A DNA stretch of 38,957 nt from Hoeflea sp. BAL378. GTDB taxonomy: Bacteria > Pseudomonadota > Alphaproteobacteria > Rhizobiales > Rhizobiaceae. Positions 1 to 8,034 of this stretch are shown here, piece after piece. Under the pieces are notes generated by a model. It was not told where the DNA came from. It was given only the letters and a program-made list of their open reading frames with translations, and did no database searches. Location of the stretch: the NCBI RefSeq assembly GCF_000759435.1, contig NZ_JRJG01000039.1, positions 1 through 38,957 of the forward strand, read 5' to 3'. Position 1 is the stretch's first letter; each line of letters opens with the position of its first letter. A program made the translations under genes and the position numbers.

Positions 1-210
1 CCTGCGCGCGGCCCGGCCATCTTCTTCGCCGCCAGAGCCAGCTGGCGTCGCCCGGGCAGGGTGCGGCGAACGATTGTTCCCCTGGATCCGGACATTGCGT
101 AATCGTGGGCAGCGCCGCTTCGGGATCGGCGCAAAATTCTTCTTTGACCGGGACGCGGACATGCGGGATAACCGCTTCCACATCCATCACGGGCAGAAGG
201 GGAGACGTCC
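1..210. other. Left edge and metZ leader, no gene assigned
   Basis: No gene can be assigned here. A plus-strand frame is open from the window edge to a TAA at 100-102 and could be the tail of an upstream gene. A minus-strand frame with an ATG at 95 runs out through the left edge. Neither is long enough to identify. In the metZ leader a 6-bp hairpin (112-117 with 127-132) is followed by an A/T-rich stretch at 133-145. It could be an attenuator, but I do not see the conserved core of a SAM-II riboswitch. Confidence 0.3.
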
Positions 211-1494
211 ATGCCGAACAAACAGCCAGGTTTCGACACGCTAGCGATCCATGCGGGAGCGCAGCCGGATCCGGCCACCGGCGCGCGCGCCACGCCGATC
301 TACCAGACCACCAGCTTCGTCTTCGAGGACGCCGATCACGCCGCCTCGCTGTTCGGACTGAAGGCCTTCGGCAACATCTACACCCGCATCATGAACCCGA
401 CCCAGGCAGTGCTCGAGGAGCGCCTGGCGGCGCTTGAGGGCGGCACGGCGGCGCTGGCCGTGGCCTCGGGCCACGCGGCCCAGCTTCTCGTCTTCCACAC
501 GATCATGAGCCCGGGCGACAATTTCATCGCCGCCAACCGGCTCTATGGCGGCTCGATCAACCAGTTTGGCCACTCGTTCAAGTCGTTCGACTGGCAGGTG
601 CGCTGGGCCGATCCGGCCGACATGGCCAGTATCGAAAGCCAGATCGACGATCGCACCAAGGCGATCTTCATCGAAAGCCTCGCCAATCCCGGCGGCACCT
701 TCGTCGACATCAACGCCATCGCCGAACTGGCGCACAAGCACGGCCTGCCCTTGATCGTCGACAACACCATGGCCTCGCCCTACCTGATCCAGCCGATCGA
801 GCACGGCGCCGACATCGTCGTCCATTCGCTCACCAAGTTCATCGGCGGCCACGGCAATTCGATGGGCGGCGTCATCGTCGACGGCGGCTCGTTCGACTGG
901 TCGAAATCCGGCAAATACCCGATGCTCAGCGAGCCGCGGCCGGAATATGGCGGCATGGTGCTGCACGAGACCTTCGGCAATTTCGCCTTCGCCATCGCCT
1001 GCCGGGTTCTGGGCCTCAGGGATTTTGGCCCGGCGATCTCGCCGTTCAACGCCTTCATGATCCTCACCGGCGTCGAGACCCTGCCGCTCAGGATGCAGCG
1101 CCATTCCGACAACGCGCTCGAAGTCGCCAACTGGCTCGCCAAGCACGACAAGGTCTCCTGGGTGTCCTATGCCGGCCGGCCCGAGCATGAGAACCATGCG
1201 CTGCAGCAGCGCTACGCGCCCAAGGGCGGCGGCGCGGTCTTCACCTTCGGCCTCAAGGGTGGCTACGAGTCGGGCGTCAAGTTCGTCGAGGGGCTGGAGA
1301 TGTTCTCGCACCTCGCCAATATCGGCGACACACGCTCGCTGGTCATCCACCCGGCCTCCACCACCCACCGCCAGTTGACGCCCGAGCAGCAGGTGGCCGC
1401 CGGCGCCGGCCCCGACGTGGTGCGGCTGTCGGTCGGAATCGAGGACGTCAAGGACATCATCGCCGATCTCGAGCAGGCGCTCGAGAAGGCCTGA
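211..1494 (+). CDS. metZ: O-acetylhomoserine sulfhydrylase (Cys/Met metabolism PLP enzyme)
   Basis: This 427-residue protein belongs to the Cys/Met metabolism fold-type I PLP-enzyme family. The opening block (GFDTLAIHAGAQPDPATGA) and the long insert around residues 230-300 are typical of O-acetylhomoserine aminocarboxypropyltransferase, which makes homocysteine from O-acetylhomoserine and sulfide in the cytoplasm. The PLP lysine is K209 in HSLTKFIGGHG, preceded by the cofactor-binding aspartate in VDNTMASP. The start at 211 has a GGGGAG Shine-Dalgarno sequence just upstream. The gene stands alone and ends in a strong terminator. Whether the physiological substrate is O-acetyl- or O-succinylhomoserine cannot be told from sequence, so metY is an alternative name. 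Confidence 0.93.
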   Translation: MPNKQPGFDTLAIHAGAQPDPATGARATPIYQTTSFVFEDADHAASLFGLKAFGNIYTRIMNPTQAVLEERLAALEGGTAALAVASGHAAQLLVFHTIMSPGDNFIAANRLYGGSINQFGHSFKSFDWQVRWADPADMASIESQIDDRTKAIFIESLANPGGTFVDINAIAELAHKHGLPLIVDNTMASPYLIQPIEHGADIVVHSLTKFIGGHGNSMGGVIVDGGSFDWSKSGKYPMLSEPRPEYGGMVLHETFGNFAFAIACRVLGLRDFGPAISPFNAFMILTGVETLPLRMQRHSDNALEVANWLAKHDKVSWVSYAGRPEHENHALQQRYAPKGGGAVFTFGLKGGYESGVKFVEGLEMFSHLANIGDTRSLVIHPASTTHRQLTPEQQVAAGAGPDVVRLSVGIEDVKDIIADLEQALEKA

Positions 1495-1519
1495 CCCTCC
1501 CATCAACTGGACTGCGCGA

Positions 1520-1550
1520 GGCCCGGCAGGCACTGCCGGGCCCCTTTTTG
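1520..1550 (+). terminator. Rho-independent terminator after metZ
   Basis: A perfect 10-bp GC-rich stem (1520-1529 with 1533-1542) around a 3-base loop is followed by CC and five T residues. It lies 25 bases after the metZ stop codon. Confidence 0.9.
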
Positions 1551-1625
1551 TTGCGGTCAACACCATGAAATGGTTGCGAAAAGCCGGGGCTGCTGCTTTG
1601 ATGAAGACAAAAGGGGGCCCAGGCC

Positions 1626-2426
1626 ATGATCCGATCCATCGTCTTCGTCGCGGTGCTGCTCGCGCTTGAGCTAGCTCCGGCCCGCGCCCAGGTTTTGACC
1701 TCGATTCCCGCGGCTGCGGCGGACGATCCGAAAGCCTTCTGGAGCGCGGTCATGGAGGAGTTCTACGGCGGCTACGACAAGCGCGCGAAATGCTGGATCG
1801 GCGCCGTGGGCGGTGAGACGCTCTGCATGCGGCCGCACCTCGTCTCGACCGTCTCCGTCGAAGGAGCGCCGACGCATTTCGTCGCCATGGCCGGCTATGC
1901 GCCGGGGGCCGACGGCGGGCGGGCCGACTGTCATGCCTGTACCGGCAAGCTCGGCCTGGTCATCCTCAGGGAAGCAGGCGAGCGGCTGGCGCTGGTGGCG
2001 CGCAACGATCTTGCCACCGACGCCGGCTCCTGGGGCACGGTGCCGCCGGAGGAGGCGTTCCGCGTGGTCGAGTTCGGCAAGGGCAATCATGGCTGGCTCA
2101 TGGAGTTCTTCTACACCGGGCAGGGCTACACGGAAGGCGGCGTCGGCATCTTCGGCGCCGTCGGTGACAGGATCCTCGATCTGGGGTTCGTGTCGACCCA
2201 TTCGGACAATGGCGGCGCCTGCGGCGAGGGCCTGGGGGAGTGCTATGTCTACAGCTACGAAATCCTGAGCGACCCATCCGGCTCAGACTCCCGCTTTGCC
2301 GACCTGATCGCCCGCAAGCTGGAAAGCACCGCGGCAAGCTCGCCCGAAACGGTTCGGATCCCGTTCTCCGAGACGGCGCTCACCTATGAGACGCCCGCAG
2401 CGCTTCAGGCGGCACTGGGCAAGTGA
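1626..2426 (+). CDS. Exported protein of unknown function
   Basis: I do not recognise a family for this 266-residue protein. It begins with a clear Sec signal peptide: a short basic start, a hydrophobic core (IVFVAVLLALEL), and a likely cleavage after ARA near residue 22. The mature part is therefore probably periplasmic. It contains several cysteines, including CWIGAVGGETLC and DCHAC, and a further pair in GGACGEGLGEC, which could form disulfides. The acidic, aromatic-rich middle looks like a globular beta-rich domain. The ribosome-binding site is weak. It follows the metZ terminator, so it has its own promoter or very low expression. The coding frame is consistent throughout and no paralogue is seen in the window. 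Confidence 0.75.
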   Translation: MIRSIVFVAVLLALELAPARAQVLTSIPAAAADDPKAFWSAVMEEFYGGYDKRAKCWIGAVGGETLCMRPHLVSTVSVEGAPTHFVAMAGYAPGADGGRADCHACTGKLGLVILREAGERLALVARNDLATDAGSWGTVPPEEAFRVVEFGKGNHGWLMEFFYTGQGYTEGGVGIFGAVGDRILDLGFVSTHSDNGGACGEGLGECYVYSYEILSDPSGSDSRFADLIARKLESTAASSPETVRIPFSETALTYETPAALQAALGK

Positions 2427-2508
2427 CTTCGGCCTCAATTGATCTGCCGCAACGCATGGCGGATCTCCCGGCGCTAGACTTTCTCAAAGTTCACGTGCTG
2501 GAGGCCCC

Positions 2509-2805
2509 ATGTCCCGACCCCTTTCAAGAACCATTGCCCTGTCCGCGGCCCTGTTCATCGGCCTGACGCCGGTCGTTCAGGCGCAATCGTCCGATCCGGC
2601 CTGGCTCGACCGGCTGTCGGAGCAACTGGCCGTCGAGGAGGATTGCGCGGTGGAATACTATGTCAACATCAAGGAGGGCCAGTTGGCCGGGCGGCTGACC
2701 TTCGAGGCCCGCGCCCAGTGCGCCGACGGCCGTCAGTTCGACGGATCGCTGATCGAGCCCGCCGAAGAGTTCACGATCTCCGAATGCGGCGTCCAGGTCT
2801 GTTGA
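2509..2805 (+). CDS. Small exported protein of unknown function
   Basis: This is a 98-residue protein with a signal peptide (basic MSRPLSR, hydrophobic core, likely cleavage after VQAQ near residue 26). The mature part is about 70 residues and has four cysteines, two of them in CGVQVC at the extreme C-terminus, which suggests a small disulfide-bonded periplasmic domain. A GGAGG Shine-Dalgarno sequence lies 5 bases before the ATG, which decides the start. I do not recognise the family. Its last 73 bases overlap the 3' end of the convergent DUF6653 gene, so either the overlap is real or one C-terminus is mis-called. Confidence 0.7.
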   Translation: MSRPLSRTIALSAALFIGLTPVVQAQSSDPAWLDRLSEQLAVEEDCAVEYYVNIKEGQLAGRLTFEARAQCADGRQFDGSLIEPAEEFTISECGVQVC

Positions 2806-3269
2806 CCGGAAGCGGCACCGGGTTCCGCCGCCCTGTCCGCCGCGAGCCAGGCCATGCCGTCGCAGAACCAGAGCTTGAACACCGAGGCGAGCATCGCGCC
2901 GGTGAAGGACGCCCAGGGATCGAGCGCCCACAGGCCATAGGCGAGCGGAATGAGCGACACGCCCGCGAGCGCCGACAGGATCATGGCCCGGCGGGCATGA
3001 TGGGCGGGGATCGGCCGGGTCTTGCGGGCGAGCCAGAGGCGTTCGCCGAGCACCGCCCGGGACGCCCAGTTGTCAAGCGAGGCGGGCGGCGGAAAGGCGC
3101 GCGGGTTGATGAGTGCCCAGGCGATCAGGACCGCGACCGGAACGAGGCACCACCAGCCGATCCACACCCGGCTCCAGACGGCGAGCGCCAGCAGGGCAAG
3201 GATCGGAACCCGGGTCCAGAAGCTCCATGGATTGGCATGACGCGCCCAACTGGCGTCGGTCATGCCCAT
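2733..3269 (-). CDS. DUF6653-like integral membrane protein
   Basis: The protein has 178 residues if the ATG at 3269 is used; ATGs at 3299 and 3263 are alternatives. The N-terminal block RHANPWSFWTRV followed by a tryptophan-rich hydrophobic pair of segments (AVWSRVWIGWWCLVPVAV) matches what I know of the DUF6653 family, whose function is unknown. Two further membrane segments lie around MILSALAGVSLIPLAYGL and the ASVFKLWFCDGMAWLAAD block. The last residues, after AWLAADRAAEPGA, look non-conserved and overlap the convergent small exported gene. It is divergent from the cupin gene with about 70 bases between them. The family call is from memory of the motif. Confidence 0.65.
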   Translation of the reverse strand: MGMTDASWARHANPWSFWTRVPILALLALAVWSRVWIGWWCLVPVAVLIAWALINPRAFPPPASLDNWASRAVLGERLWLARKTRPIPAHHARRAMILSALAGVSLIPLAYGLWALDPWASFTGAMLASVFKLWFCDGMAWLAADRAAEPGAASGQQTWTPHSEIVNSSAGSISDPSN

Positions 3270-3340
3270 CGAGCTTTCAATTGCTTTGTCGAGGCGCATC
3301 GGTTCATTCTACAGATCAATCCCATCGCAGGCGAGGCATC

Positions 3341-3685
3341 ATGGCCAACGAAAATCTCATCCCCGTCGCTCCGTCGGTTGACCCTGAAGTCTCCAGGCCC
3401 GACGCCGGCAAAGTTCTTTCCGGAGATCCGGTCCACACGACATGGAACTTGGAAGAGCGCGACGGGCTCTATTGCGGCATCTGGCAGTCGACGCCCGGCA
3501 AGTGGAAGATCGCCTATGACGAATGGGAGTATTGCCGCATCCTGGAAGGCGTGTCGGTGATCGCCGAGGACGGCGGCGACGCCGTAACGGTCAGGGCCGG
3601 CGACAGTTTCATCCTGAGGCCCGGCTTCAAGGGAAGCTGGGAAGTGCTTGAAACGACTCGCAAGGACTATGTGATCAAGCTGTAG
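3341..3685 (+). CDS. Cupin domain protein
   Basis: This 114-residue protein is a single small cupin of the (S)-ureidoglycine aminohydrolase-like cupin_3 type. The key features are the tryptophan-rich first half (GIWQSTPGKWKIAYDEWEYC), the strand ILEGVSVIAEDGG, and the turn RAGDSFILRPGFKGSWEVLE. Metal ligands are poorly conserved compared with classical cupins, so the activity cannot be inferred. The ATG at 3341 has a GAGG element upstream and gives the usual family length. Longer in-frame starts would run through the divergent promoter region. The stop codon is one base before the bciA frame opens, which implies co-transcription and probable translational coupling. Confidence 0.8.
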   Translation: MANENLIPVAPSVDPEVSRPDAGKVLSGDPVHTTWNLEERDGLYCGIWQSTPGKWKIAYDEWEYCRILEGVSVIAEDGGDAVTVRAGDSFILRPGFKGSWEVLETTRKDYVIKL

Positions 3686-3686
3686 A

Positions 3687-4718
3687 GTGTTGCCCGTGTC
3701 CCTGACTCCGCCATCCGAAAAATCCCCTCGTCCCAGGCGTGTTCTGGTGCTCGGCGCGACCGGAACAATCGGCCGCGCCACCGTCAAGGCGCTGGTGGAC
3801 CGCGGCCACGAGGTGGTGTGTTTCCTGCGCACCAATGCCGGCTTCGGTGTCGACCACGCGCCGGACGAGACCTCGAGGTTGCTGCACGGCGCGGCGCTGC
3901 GCTTCGGCGACGTCACCGATCCCGCGTCCGTCGATGCGGACGGGTTTCACGGCGAGAAGTTCGATGTGCTGGTGTCGTGCCTCGCCTCGCGCACCGGGAC
4001 GCCCAAGGATGCCTGGGCCATCGATTACCGGGCCCATTGCCATGCGCTGAAAGCGGCCAAGGCCGACGGCGTCGAGCACATGGTGCTGCTCTCGGCGATC
4101 TGCGTGCAGAAGCCGCTGCTCGAGTTCCAGAAGGCCAAGCTCGCCTTCGAGGCGGAGCTGATCGCCTCGGGGATGACCTATTCCATCGTCCGCCCGACCG
4201 CCTTCTTCAAGTCGCTCTCGGGCCAGGTCGAGCGGGTAAAACGCGGCAAGCCGTTCCTGGTGTTCGGCGACGGCGAACTGACCGCCTGCAAGCCGATCAG
4301 CGATCGCGATCTGGGCGAATTCATTGCCCGGTGCCTCGATGATCCGGCCTGCCGGAACCGGATCCTGCCGATCGGCGGACCCGGAGAGGCGATCACGCCG
4401 CGCCAGCAGGGGGAGGAGCTGTTCCGGCTTCTCGGCCGGGAACCCAGGTTCCGGCACGTGCCGGTGGCGCTGCTCGACGCCGTCATCCTCGCGCTGGACA
4501 CTCTTGGCATCGTCTCGCAGCGCCTCAAGGACAAGGCGGAGCTCGCCCGCATCGGCCGCTATTACGCCACCCAATCCATGCTGGTGCTCGATCCAGGAAC
4601 CGGCCGCTACGACGCTGCCGCCACGCCGTCCTTCGGTTCGGACACGCTGTTTGACTATTACCGGCAACTGATCCGCGGCACGGCCAGGGCCGAGCGCGGC
4701 GACCACGCGGTGTTCTGA
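3687..4718 (+). CDS. bciA: Divinyl (bacterio)chlorophyllide 8-vinyl reductase-like (BciA family)
   Basis: The protein has 343 residues from the GTG at 3687. A GTG at 3696 is an alternative and has an AGAG element at better spacing. It is an atypical short-chain dehydrogenase: GATGTIG (residues 23-29) forms the NADPH-binding turn. The block from QKAKLAFEAELIASG through SIVRPTAFFKSLSGQ and the later ILPIGGPG and RFRHVP motifs are those I associate with BciA. BciA reduces the C8 vinyl group of divinyl chlorophyllide in bacteriochlorophyll synthesis. No other photosynthesis gene is in the window. It is coupled to the preceding cupin gene and convergent with the P450. Divergent homologues in non-phototrophs are usually annotated only as NAD(P)H-binding proteins. 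Confidence 0.78.
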   Translation: MLPVSLTPPSEKSPRPRRVLVLGATGTIGRATVKALVDRGHEVVCFLRTNAGFGVDHAPDETSRLLHGAALRFGDVTDPASVDADGFHGEKFDVLVSCLASRTGTPKDAWAIDYRAHCHALKAAKADGVEHMVLLSAICVQKPLLEFQKAKLAFEAELIASGMTYSIVRPTAFFKSLSGQVERVKRGKPFLVFGDGELTACKPISDRDLGEFIARCLDDPACRNRILPIGGPGEAITPRQQGEELFRLLGREPRFRHVPVALLDAVILALDTLGIVSQRLKDKAELARIGRYYATQSMLVLDPGTGRYDAAATPSFGSDTLFDYYRQLIRGTARAERGDHAVF

Positions 4719-4727
4719 TAAGGCGGC

Positions 4728-5936
4728 CTAGCGGACCATCAGGCTGTCGAGCCCGTGGAAATGGTAGCTGTCGCGGTAGCGCGGAGCCGTCGCAAGCGCG
4801 AGATCCGGCCGGCGGTCAAACAGAACCGACAGCGACTGCTGCATCTCGAGCCGCGCCAGGGGGGCGCCGATGCAGAAATGCAGGCCCGCGCCGAAGCTCA
4901 CATTCTTCTGGTCGGCGCGGCCCGGGCGGAATTCGTCGGCGGCCTCGAAGGCGGACGGATCGCGGTTGGCGGCGCCCAGCAGCAGCGCCACCTGTTCGCC
5001 GGGCTTGAGCGTCACCGGCCCCAGATCGACCGCCTCATAGGCATAGCGGGTGAACATGTGCAGCGGCGCGTCGAACCTGAGCGCCTCTTCGATGCTCGCG
5101 GCCGCAAGCTCCGGGGTCGCAAAGAAGCGGCGCGGGTCGCCACCCTGGTCGAGGATGGTCTTCACCGCATTGCCGGTCTGGTGCACGGTGGCCTCGTGGC
5201 CGGCGTTGAGCAGCAGCACGCAGGTCGAGATCAGCTCGGCGTCCGAGAGTTTCTCGCCGGCGTCGCGCACCGCGATCAGCGCAGACAGCAGATCGTCGGC
5301 GCCGGTGTGGCGGTGCTCCTCGATATGGGCGGTGAGAAACGCGCCGAATTCGGCCGAGGCGCGGTTGGCGCGCTCCTCGGTCGCCCGCGACCTGTGCGGC
5401 ACATACATCTCGCACATGGCGTGCGACCAGGCGAGCAGGTCGGCGGCGCGGCCGACCGGCACGCCGAGCAGTTCGCAGATCACCGTGAGCGGGATCGGCG
5501 TGGCGAACGACGGCAGCAGATCGAAGCTCCCGCCCAGGGGCAGGGCGTCGACGAGATCGTGGGCGAGGGCGCCGATGCGCGGCCTGAGCCGCTCCACCGA
5601 GCGCGAGACGAAGGCGCGGTTGACGAGCGTCCTCAGCCGCGTGTGCGCAGGCGGCTCGCGCTCGAGCAGTGAGCCGCTCTCGATCCGGTCGAAATCGCTG
5701 AGGTGCCCGCGCCCCTCGACCGGGTTGAGCGGCGCGCCCCAGCGGTTCTCGCGCCCGAGCCGGCGGTCGCGCAGAAGCGCGTTGACCTGGTCATAGCCCG
5801 CAACGCACCACAGGCCATAGTCCTGCCAGAAGAAGACAGGCGAGGCGCGGTGCATCTCGGCGTAGAACCGGTAGGGGTCCTGGACAAAGCCGGGATCGCG
5901 GGGATCCTGCGAGACGGAAAGCTGGTGCGTGGTCAT
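4728..5936 (-). CDS. Cytochrome P450
   Basis: This is a complete soluble bacterial class I P450 of 402 residues. The I-helix oxygen-activation motif is AGHEAT (245-250), with Glu-Ala where many P450s have Asp/Glu-Thr one step later. The K-helix ExxR is E284-R287. The haem-thiolate motif is FGAGLHFCIGAPLARLE with the ligand C355. No membrane anchor is present. The substrate is unknown. There is no ferredoxin or ferredoxin reductase gene next to it, so electron partners must come from elsewhere. It is convergent with bciA (9 bases apart) and divergent from the VOC gene. It could oxidise a lipid, terpenoid or xenobiotic, which the sequence does not show. Confidence 0.93.
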   Translation of the reverse strand: MTTHQLSVSQDPRDPGFVQDPYRFYAEMHRASPVFFWQDYGLWCVAGYDQVNALLRDRRLGRENRWGAPLNPVEGRGHLSDFDRIESGSLLEREPPAHTRLRTLVNRAFVSRSVERLRPRIGALAHDLVDALPLGGSFDLLPSFATPIPLTVICELLGVPVGRAADLLAWSHAMCEMYVPHRSRATEERANRASAEFGAFLTAHIEEHRHTGADDLLSALIAVRDAGEKLSDAELISTCVLLLNAGHEATVHQTGNAVKTILDQGGDPRRFFATPELAAASIEEALRFDAPLHMFTRYAYEAVDLGPVTLKPGEQVALLLGAANRDPSAFEAADEFRPGRADQKNVSFGAGLHFCIGAPLARLEMQQSLSVLFDRRPDLALATAPRYRDSYHFHGLDSLMVR

Positions 5937-6063
5937 GGGTGACGTGTATCGTGGAACGGCAGCCTGTAAAATCCGTTATTCGGCCCGGCCCCGCCTGCGG
6001 CGGAGAAAAGTTGTGAATGGGCGCCCTGTCATGCGCCGAAAGCGAGAAGGACGGACCGCCGGC

Positions 6064-6456
6064 ATGTCCCTTGGTGAAATCCACAATCTGGATCATACGG
6101 TCATCTTGTGCCGAAACCTCAGCGCGACGCGGGCCTTCTATCGCGATGTGATGAAGTTCCCGCTCGAAGTCGACCGCGAGACCTGGGTCAGCTTCCGGAT
6201 CGGCGCCACGCTGCTCACGCTCCGGCCGCGAGGCAGATGGTCGGTTTGCGACGATGGCGATGTGGCGCCGGGCTCGGCCTGCGTCCAACTGGCCTTCAGG
6301 GTTCCGCCACCCGCGGTCGACTCCTGCCATTCCGAGCTTGTCGCGGCGGGTGTCGAGATCCTGCGTGCGCCAACCGATCTGCCCGACTGGCGTCACCGCA
6401 CGGTGTTCTTCCGCGATCCCGAGGGCAACATCATCGAGATCTACGCGGAATTCTGA
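6064..6456 (+). CDS. VOC (glyoxalase/dioxygenase superfamily) protein
   Basis: The protein has 130 residues from the ATG at 6064, which places the domain at its usual distance from the N-terminus. An AGAAGGA element lies 12 bases upstream; an ATG at 6031 would add 11 basic residues. The two beta-alpha-beta-beta-beta halves start at IHNLDHTVILCRNL and at the SACVQLAFRV strand. H11 and E125 (in GNIIEIYAEF) are in the positions of metal ligands. The middle ligand position carries glutamine (VQLAF) instead of histidine. The FRDPEGNIIEIY ending is the family signature. The substrate is unknown. It is divergent from the P450, so the two may share a regulatory region. Confidence 0.85.
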   Translation: MSLGEIHNLDHTVILCRNLSATRAFYRDVMKFPLEVDRETWVSFRIGATLLTLRPRGRWSVCDDGDVAPGSACVQLAFRVPPPAVDSCHSELVAAGVEILRAPTDLPDWRHRTVFFRDPEGNIIEIYAEF

Positions 6457-6477
6457 TCGAGATGATCGCTCACCGCC

Positions 6478-7071
6478 TCAATGGCAGCGGCGCTGGCCCG
6501 ACACCTGCACCCAGCCTGACGAGGCGGGGCTGATCTCGACGGTGCGCGCCACCGTCCTGATCACCGGCGGCACGTGACGCGCGACCGTCCGGGCGGGCTC
6601 GACCACCACCGTCCGGGCGCGGTGCGCGTAGCGCGCGGGGATCCGCTCGTGCACGGTGCGGGCCGGCTGGACGACGACCGTATGGGCCTGCGTCGCGTAT
6701 TGCGCCGGATGCACCACCTTGCACAGCGTCCTGACGCCATGGACATGGCGCCATTCCCAGCCGATCGATTCCGGCCGCACCATCACCGTCTGGTGCACGG
6801 TCCTGACCACGGCCGGGATGTGCCGGGCGACCAGCCGTTCGGGCTCGATCAGGACGCGCTCGACGACCTCGCCATAGCGCGCCGGGATGGTCTCGTGCAC
6901 CACCCCGCCGGGGCGGACCACCACCTGCTCGTGCACGGTCCTGTAGACCGCGGGCTGGTGCACCTGCTGGTAGCAGGCGAGCGTGGTGCCGCCCGCAAGC
7001 GCCGGCGAGGCGACGGACAGGGCGAGGAGGGCTGAAAACAGGCTGCGGCGAATGGGCAAACACGCGATCAT
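6478..7071 (-). CDS. Exported protein with an internal duplication rich in VVV-P and IPARY motifs
   Basis: The protein has 197 residues from the ATG at 7071, chosen because an AGGGAG Shine-Dalgarno element lies about 6 bases upstream and the start opens a signal peptide (basic RRSLF, hydrophobic core, cleavage near ALAGG). The mature part consists of two similar halves of about 60 residues. Each half runs VVV-x-P, then IPARY, then a second V-x-x-x-P with ARHIP or ARHVP, then RTV, then a serine-tryptophan ending (IGWEW or SGWVQ). Histidines and arginines recur regularly, and one cysteine occurs near the start and one at the end. I recognise no enzyme family. It is probably a periplasmic or surface beta-strand repeat protein. 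Confidence 0.72.
   Translation of the reverse strand: MIACLPIRRSLFSALLALSVASPALAGGTTLACYQQVHQPAVYRTVHEQVVVRPGGVVHETIPARYGEVVERVLIEPERLVARHIPAVVRTVHQTVMVRPESIGWEWRHVHGVRTLCKVVHPAQYATQAHTVVVQPARTVHERIPARYAHRARTVVVEPARTVARHVPPVIRTVARTVEISPASSGWVQVSGQRRCH
6535..6910 (-). repeat. Two diverged copies of a ~60-residue protein-coding unit
   Basis: Within the exported protein, the segment starting VVVRPGGVVHETIPARY and the segment starting VVVQPARTVHERIPARY align over about 57 residues. Both continue with an E-P-x-R block, ARH[IV]P, R-T-V, and a Gly-Trp end. The DNA copies have diverged, so this is an old intragenic duplication rather than a recent tandem repeat. The boundaries are approximate. Confidence 0.6.
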
Positions 7072-7264
7072 GATACGCTCCCTGGCGACGCGCGCGGTGT
7101 TTCTGAACCACCGTCTTCGCGTCCTGTTGAAACAAGTGTGCCGCACCGGATTTCAAGATTGAAGTAAAGCCTGTATCCGTTGCCAATGCAACAAGCAGAC
7201 GTGGGCGCCGTTGGGCGTCGCGCCAAGGTCTCACGGCAGAACATGCCTCCTGTTTGCTTGTTCA

Positions 7265-7302
7265 GGCCTGCCTCGGGGCCCGGCCGGGGGCGGACGCAGG
7301 CC
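7265..7302 (-). terminator. Possible hairpin after the lysE-family gene
   Basis: A 7-bp inverted repeat (7265-7271 with 7296-7302) encloses a very GC-rich loop and lies directly after the stop codon of the lysE-family gene on the minus strand. No T-run follows, so it is at best a weak or Rho-assisted terminator. Confidence 0.3.
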
Positions 7303-7304
7303 GG

Positions 7305-7916
7305 TTAGTCCGCCGCGGCCAGGAGCACCGGCGCCATCGACGCCACCAGCAGGATCGCCATGGCGATGTTGAACACCGCGATGCGGTTGCCATGCGCGAG
7401 GAAGCTGCGCAGCGCCGTCCCGGAGGCGGCCCACAGGCTGATCGAGGGAAGATTGACCGCGGCAAACACCAGCACCAGCGCGATCAGGCTTTTGACCGGC
7501 GCGCCCGGCTCGACATAGGTCGCCGTCACGATGATCGCCACGGTCCAGGCCTTCGGGTTGAACAGTTGCAGCATCGCCGCCTGCGCGAAGCTGAACGGCC
7601 GCCCGATCTCGGTCGACTCTCCCGAGCCCAGGGACCGGCTGCGGGCGATCTTGGCGGCGAGCCACAGGACATAGAGGCCGCACGCCGTCTTGACGGCGAT
7701 GCCGATCAACGGATGGGACTTGAGGATCTGCCCAAGTCCCAGACCCACCAGGGCGACCATGCTCAGGAAGCCGAGACTGACGCCGAAAACGAGGGGCAGG
7801 GTGCGGGCGAAGCCGAAATTCGCCCCCGAGGCGAGCAAAAGGAAATTGGCCGGGCCCGGAGACACGGACATGACGAAGGCGAAGCCCATCAGGGCGAGGG
7901 CGGTATCGAGCGGCAC
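7305..7916 (-). CDS. LysE/RhtB family exporter
   Basis: The protein has 203 residues from a GTG at 7916, which is supported by a GGGAG element 9 bases upstream and by the usual family length of about 205. It is an inner-membrane protein with about six hydrophobic segments. The family signature SVSPGPANFLLLASGANFGF occurs near residues 16-35 and LFNPKAW in the middle. LysE/RhtB proteins export amino acids or related small molecules. The gene is divergent from an AraC-family regulator with about 118 bases between the starts, a common arrangement for an exporter controlled by its neighbour. The substrate cannot be inferred. Confidence 0.88.
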   Translation of the reverse strand: MPLDTALALMGFAFVMSVSPGPANFLLLASGANFGFARTLPLVFGVSLGFLSMVALVGLGLGQILKSHPLIGIAVKTACGLYVLWLAAKIARSRSLGSGESTEIGRPFSFAQAAMLQLFNPKAWTVAIIVTATYVEPGAPVKSLIALVLVFAAVNLPSISLWAASGTALRSFLAHGNRIAVFNIAMAILLVASMAPVLLAAAD

Positions 7917-8034
7917 GGTCGCGAACTCCCGGATTGTGGTGGCCTCGGCGCTTCTAGCAGGCGCACATCGGTGGTTCACTGCCTGATCCAAGCAATTACT
8001 TTGCAGATCGTCCGAATTCTGCTTGCATGGGCCG

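Noticed and set aside
61-210. SAM-II riboswitch before metZ
   Set aside because: The conserved core and pseudoknot sequences of that class are not seen; only a short hairpin is present.
2-243. Open frame overlapping the metZ start with a protein-like stretch near 110-200
   Set aside because: It has no credible start codon and overlaps the well-supported start of metZ.
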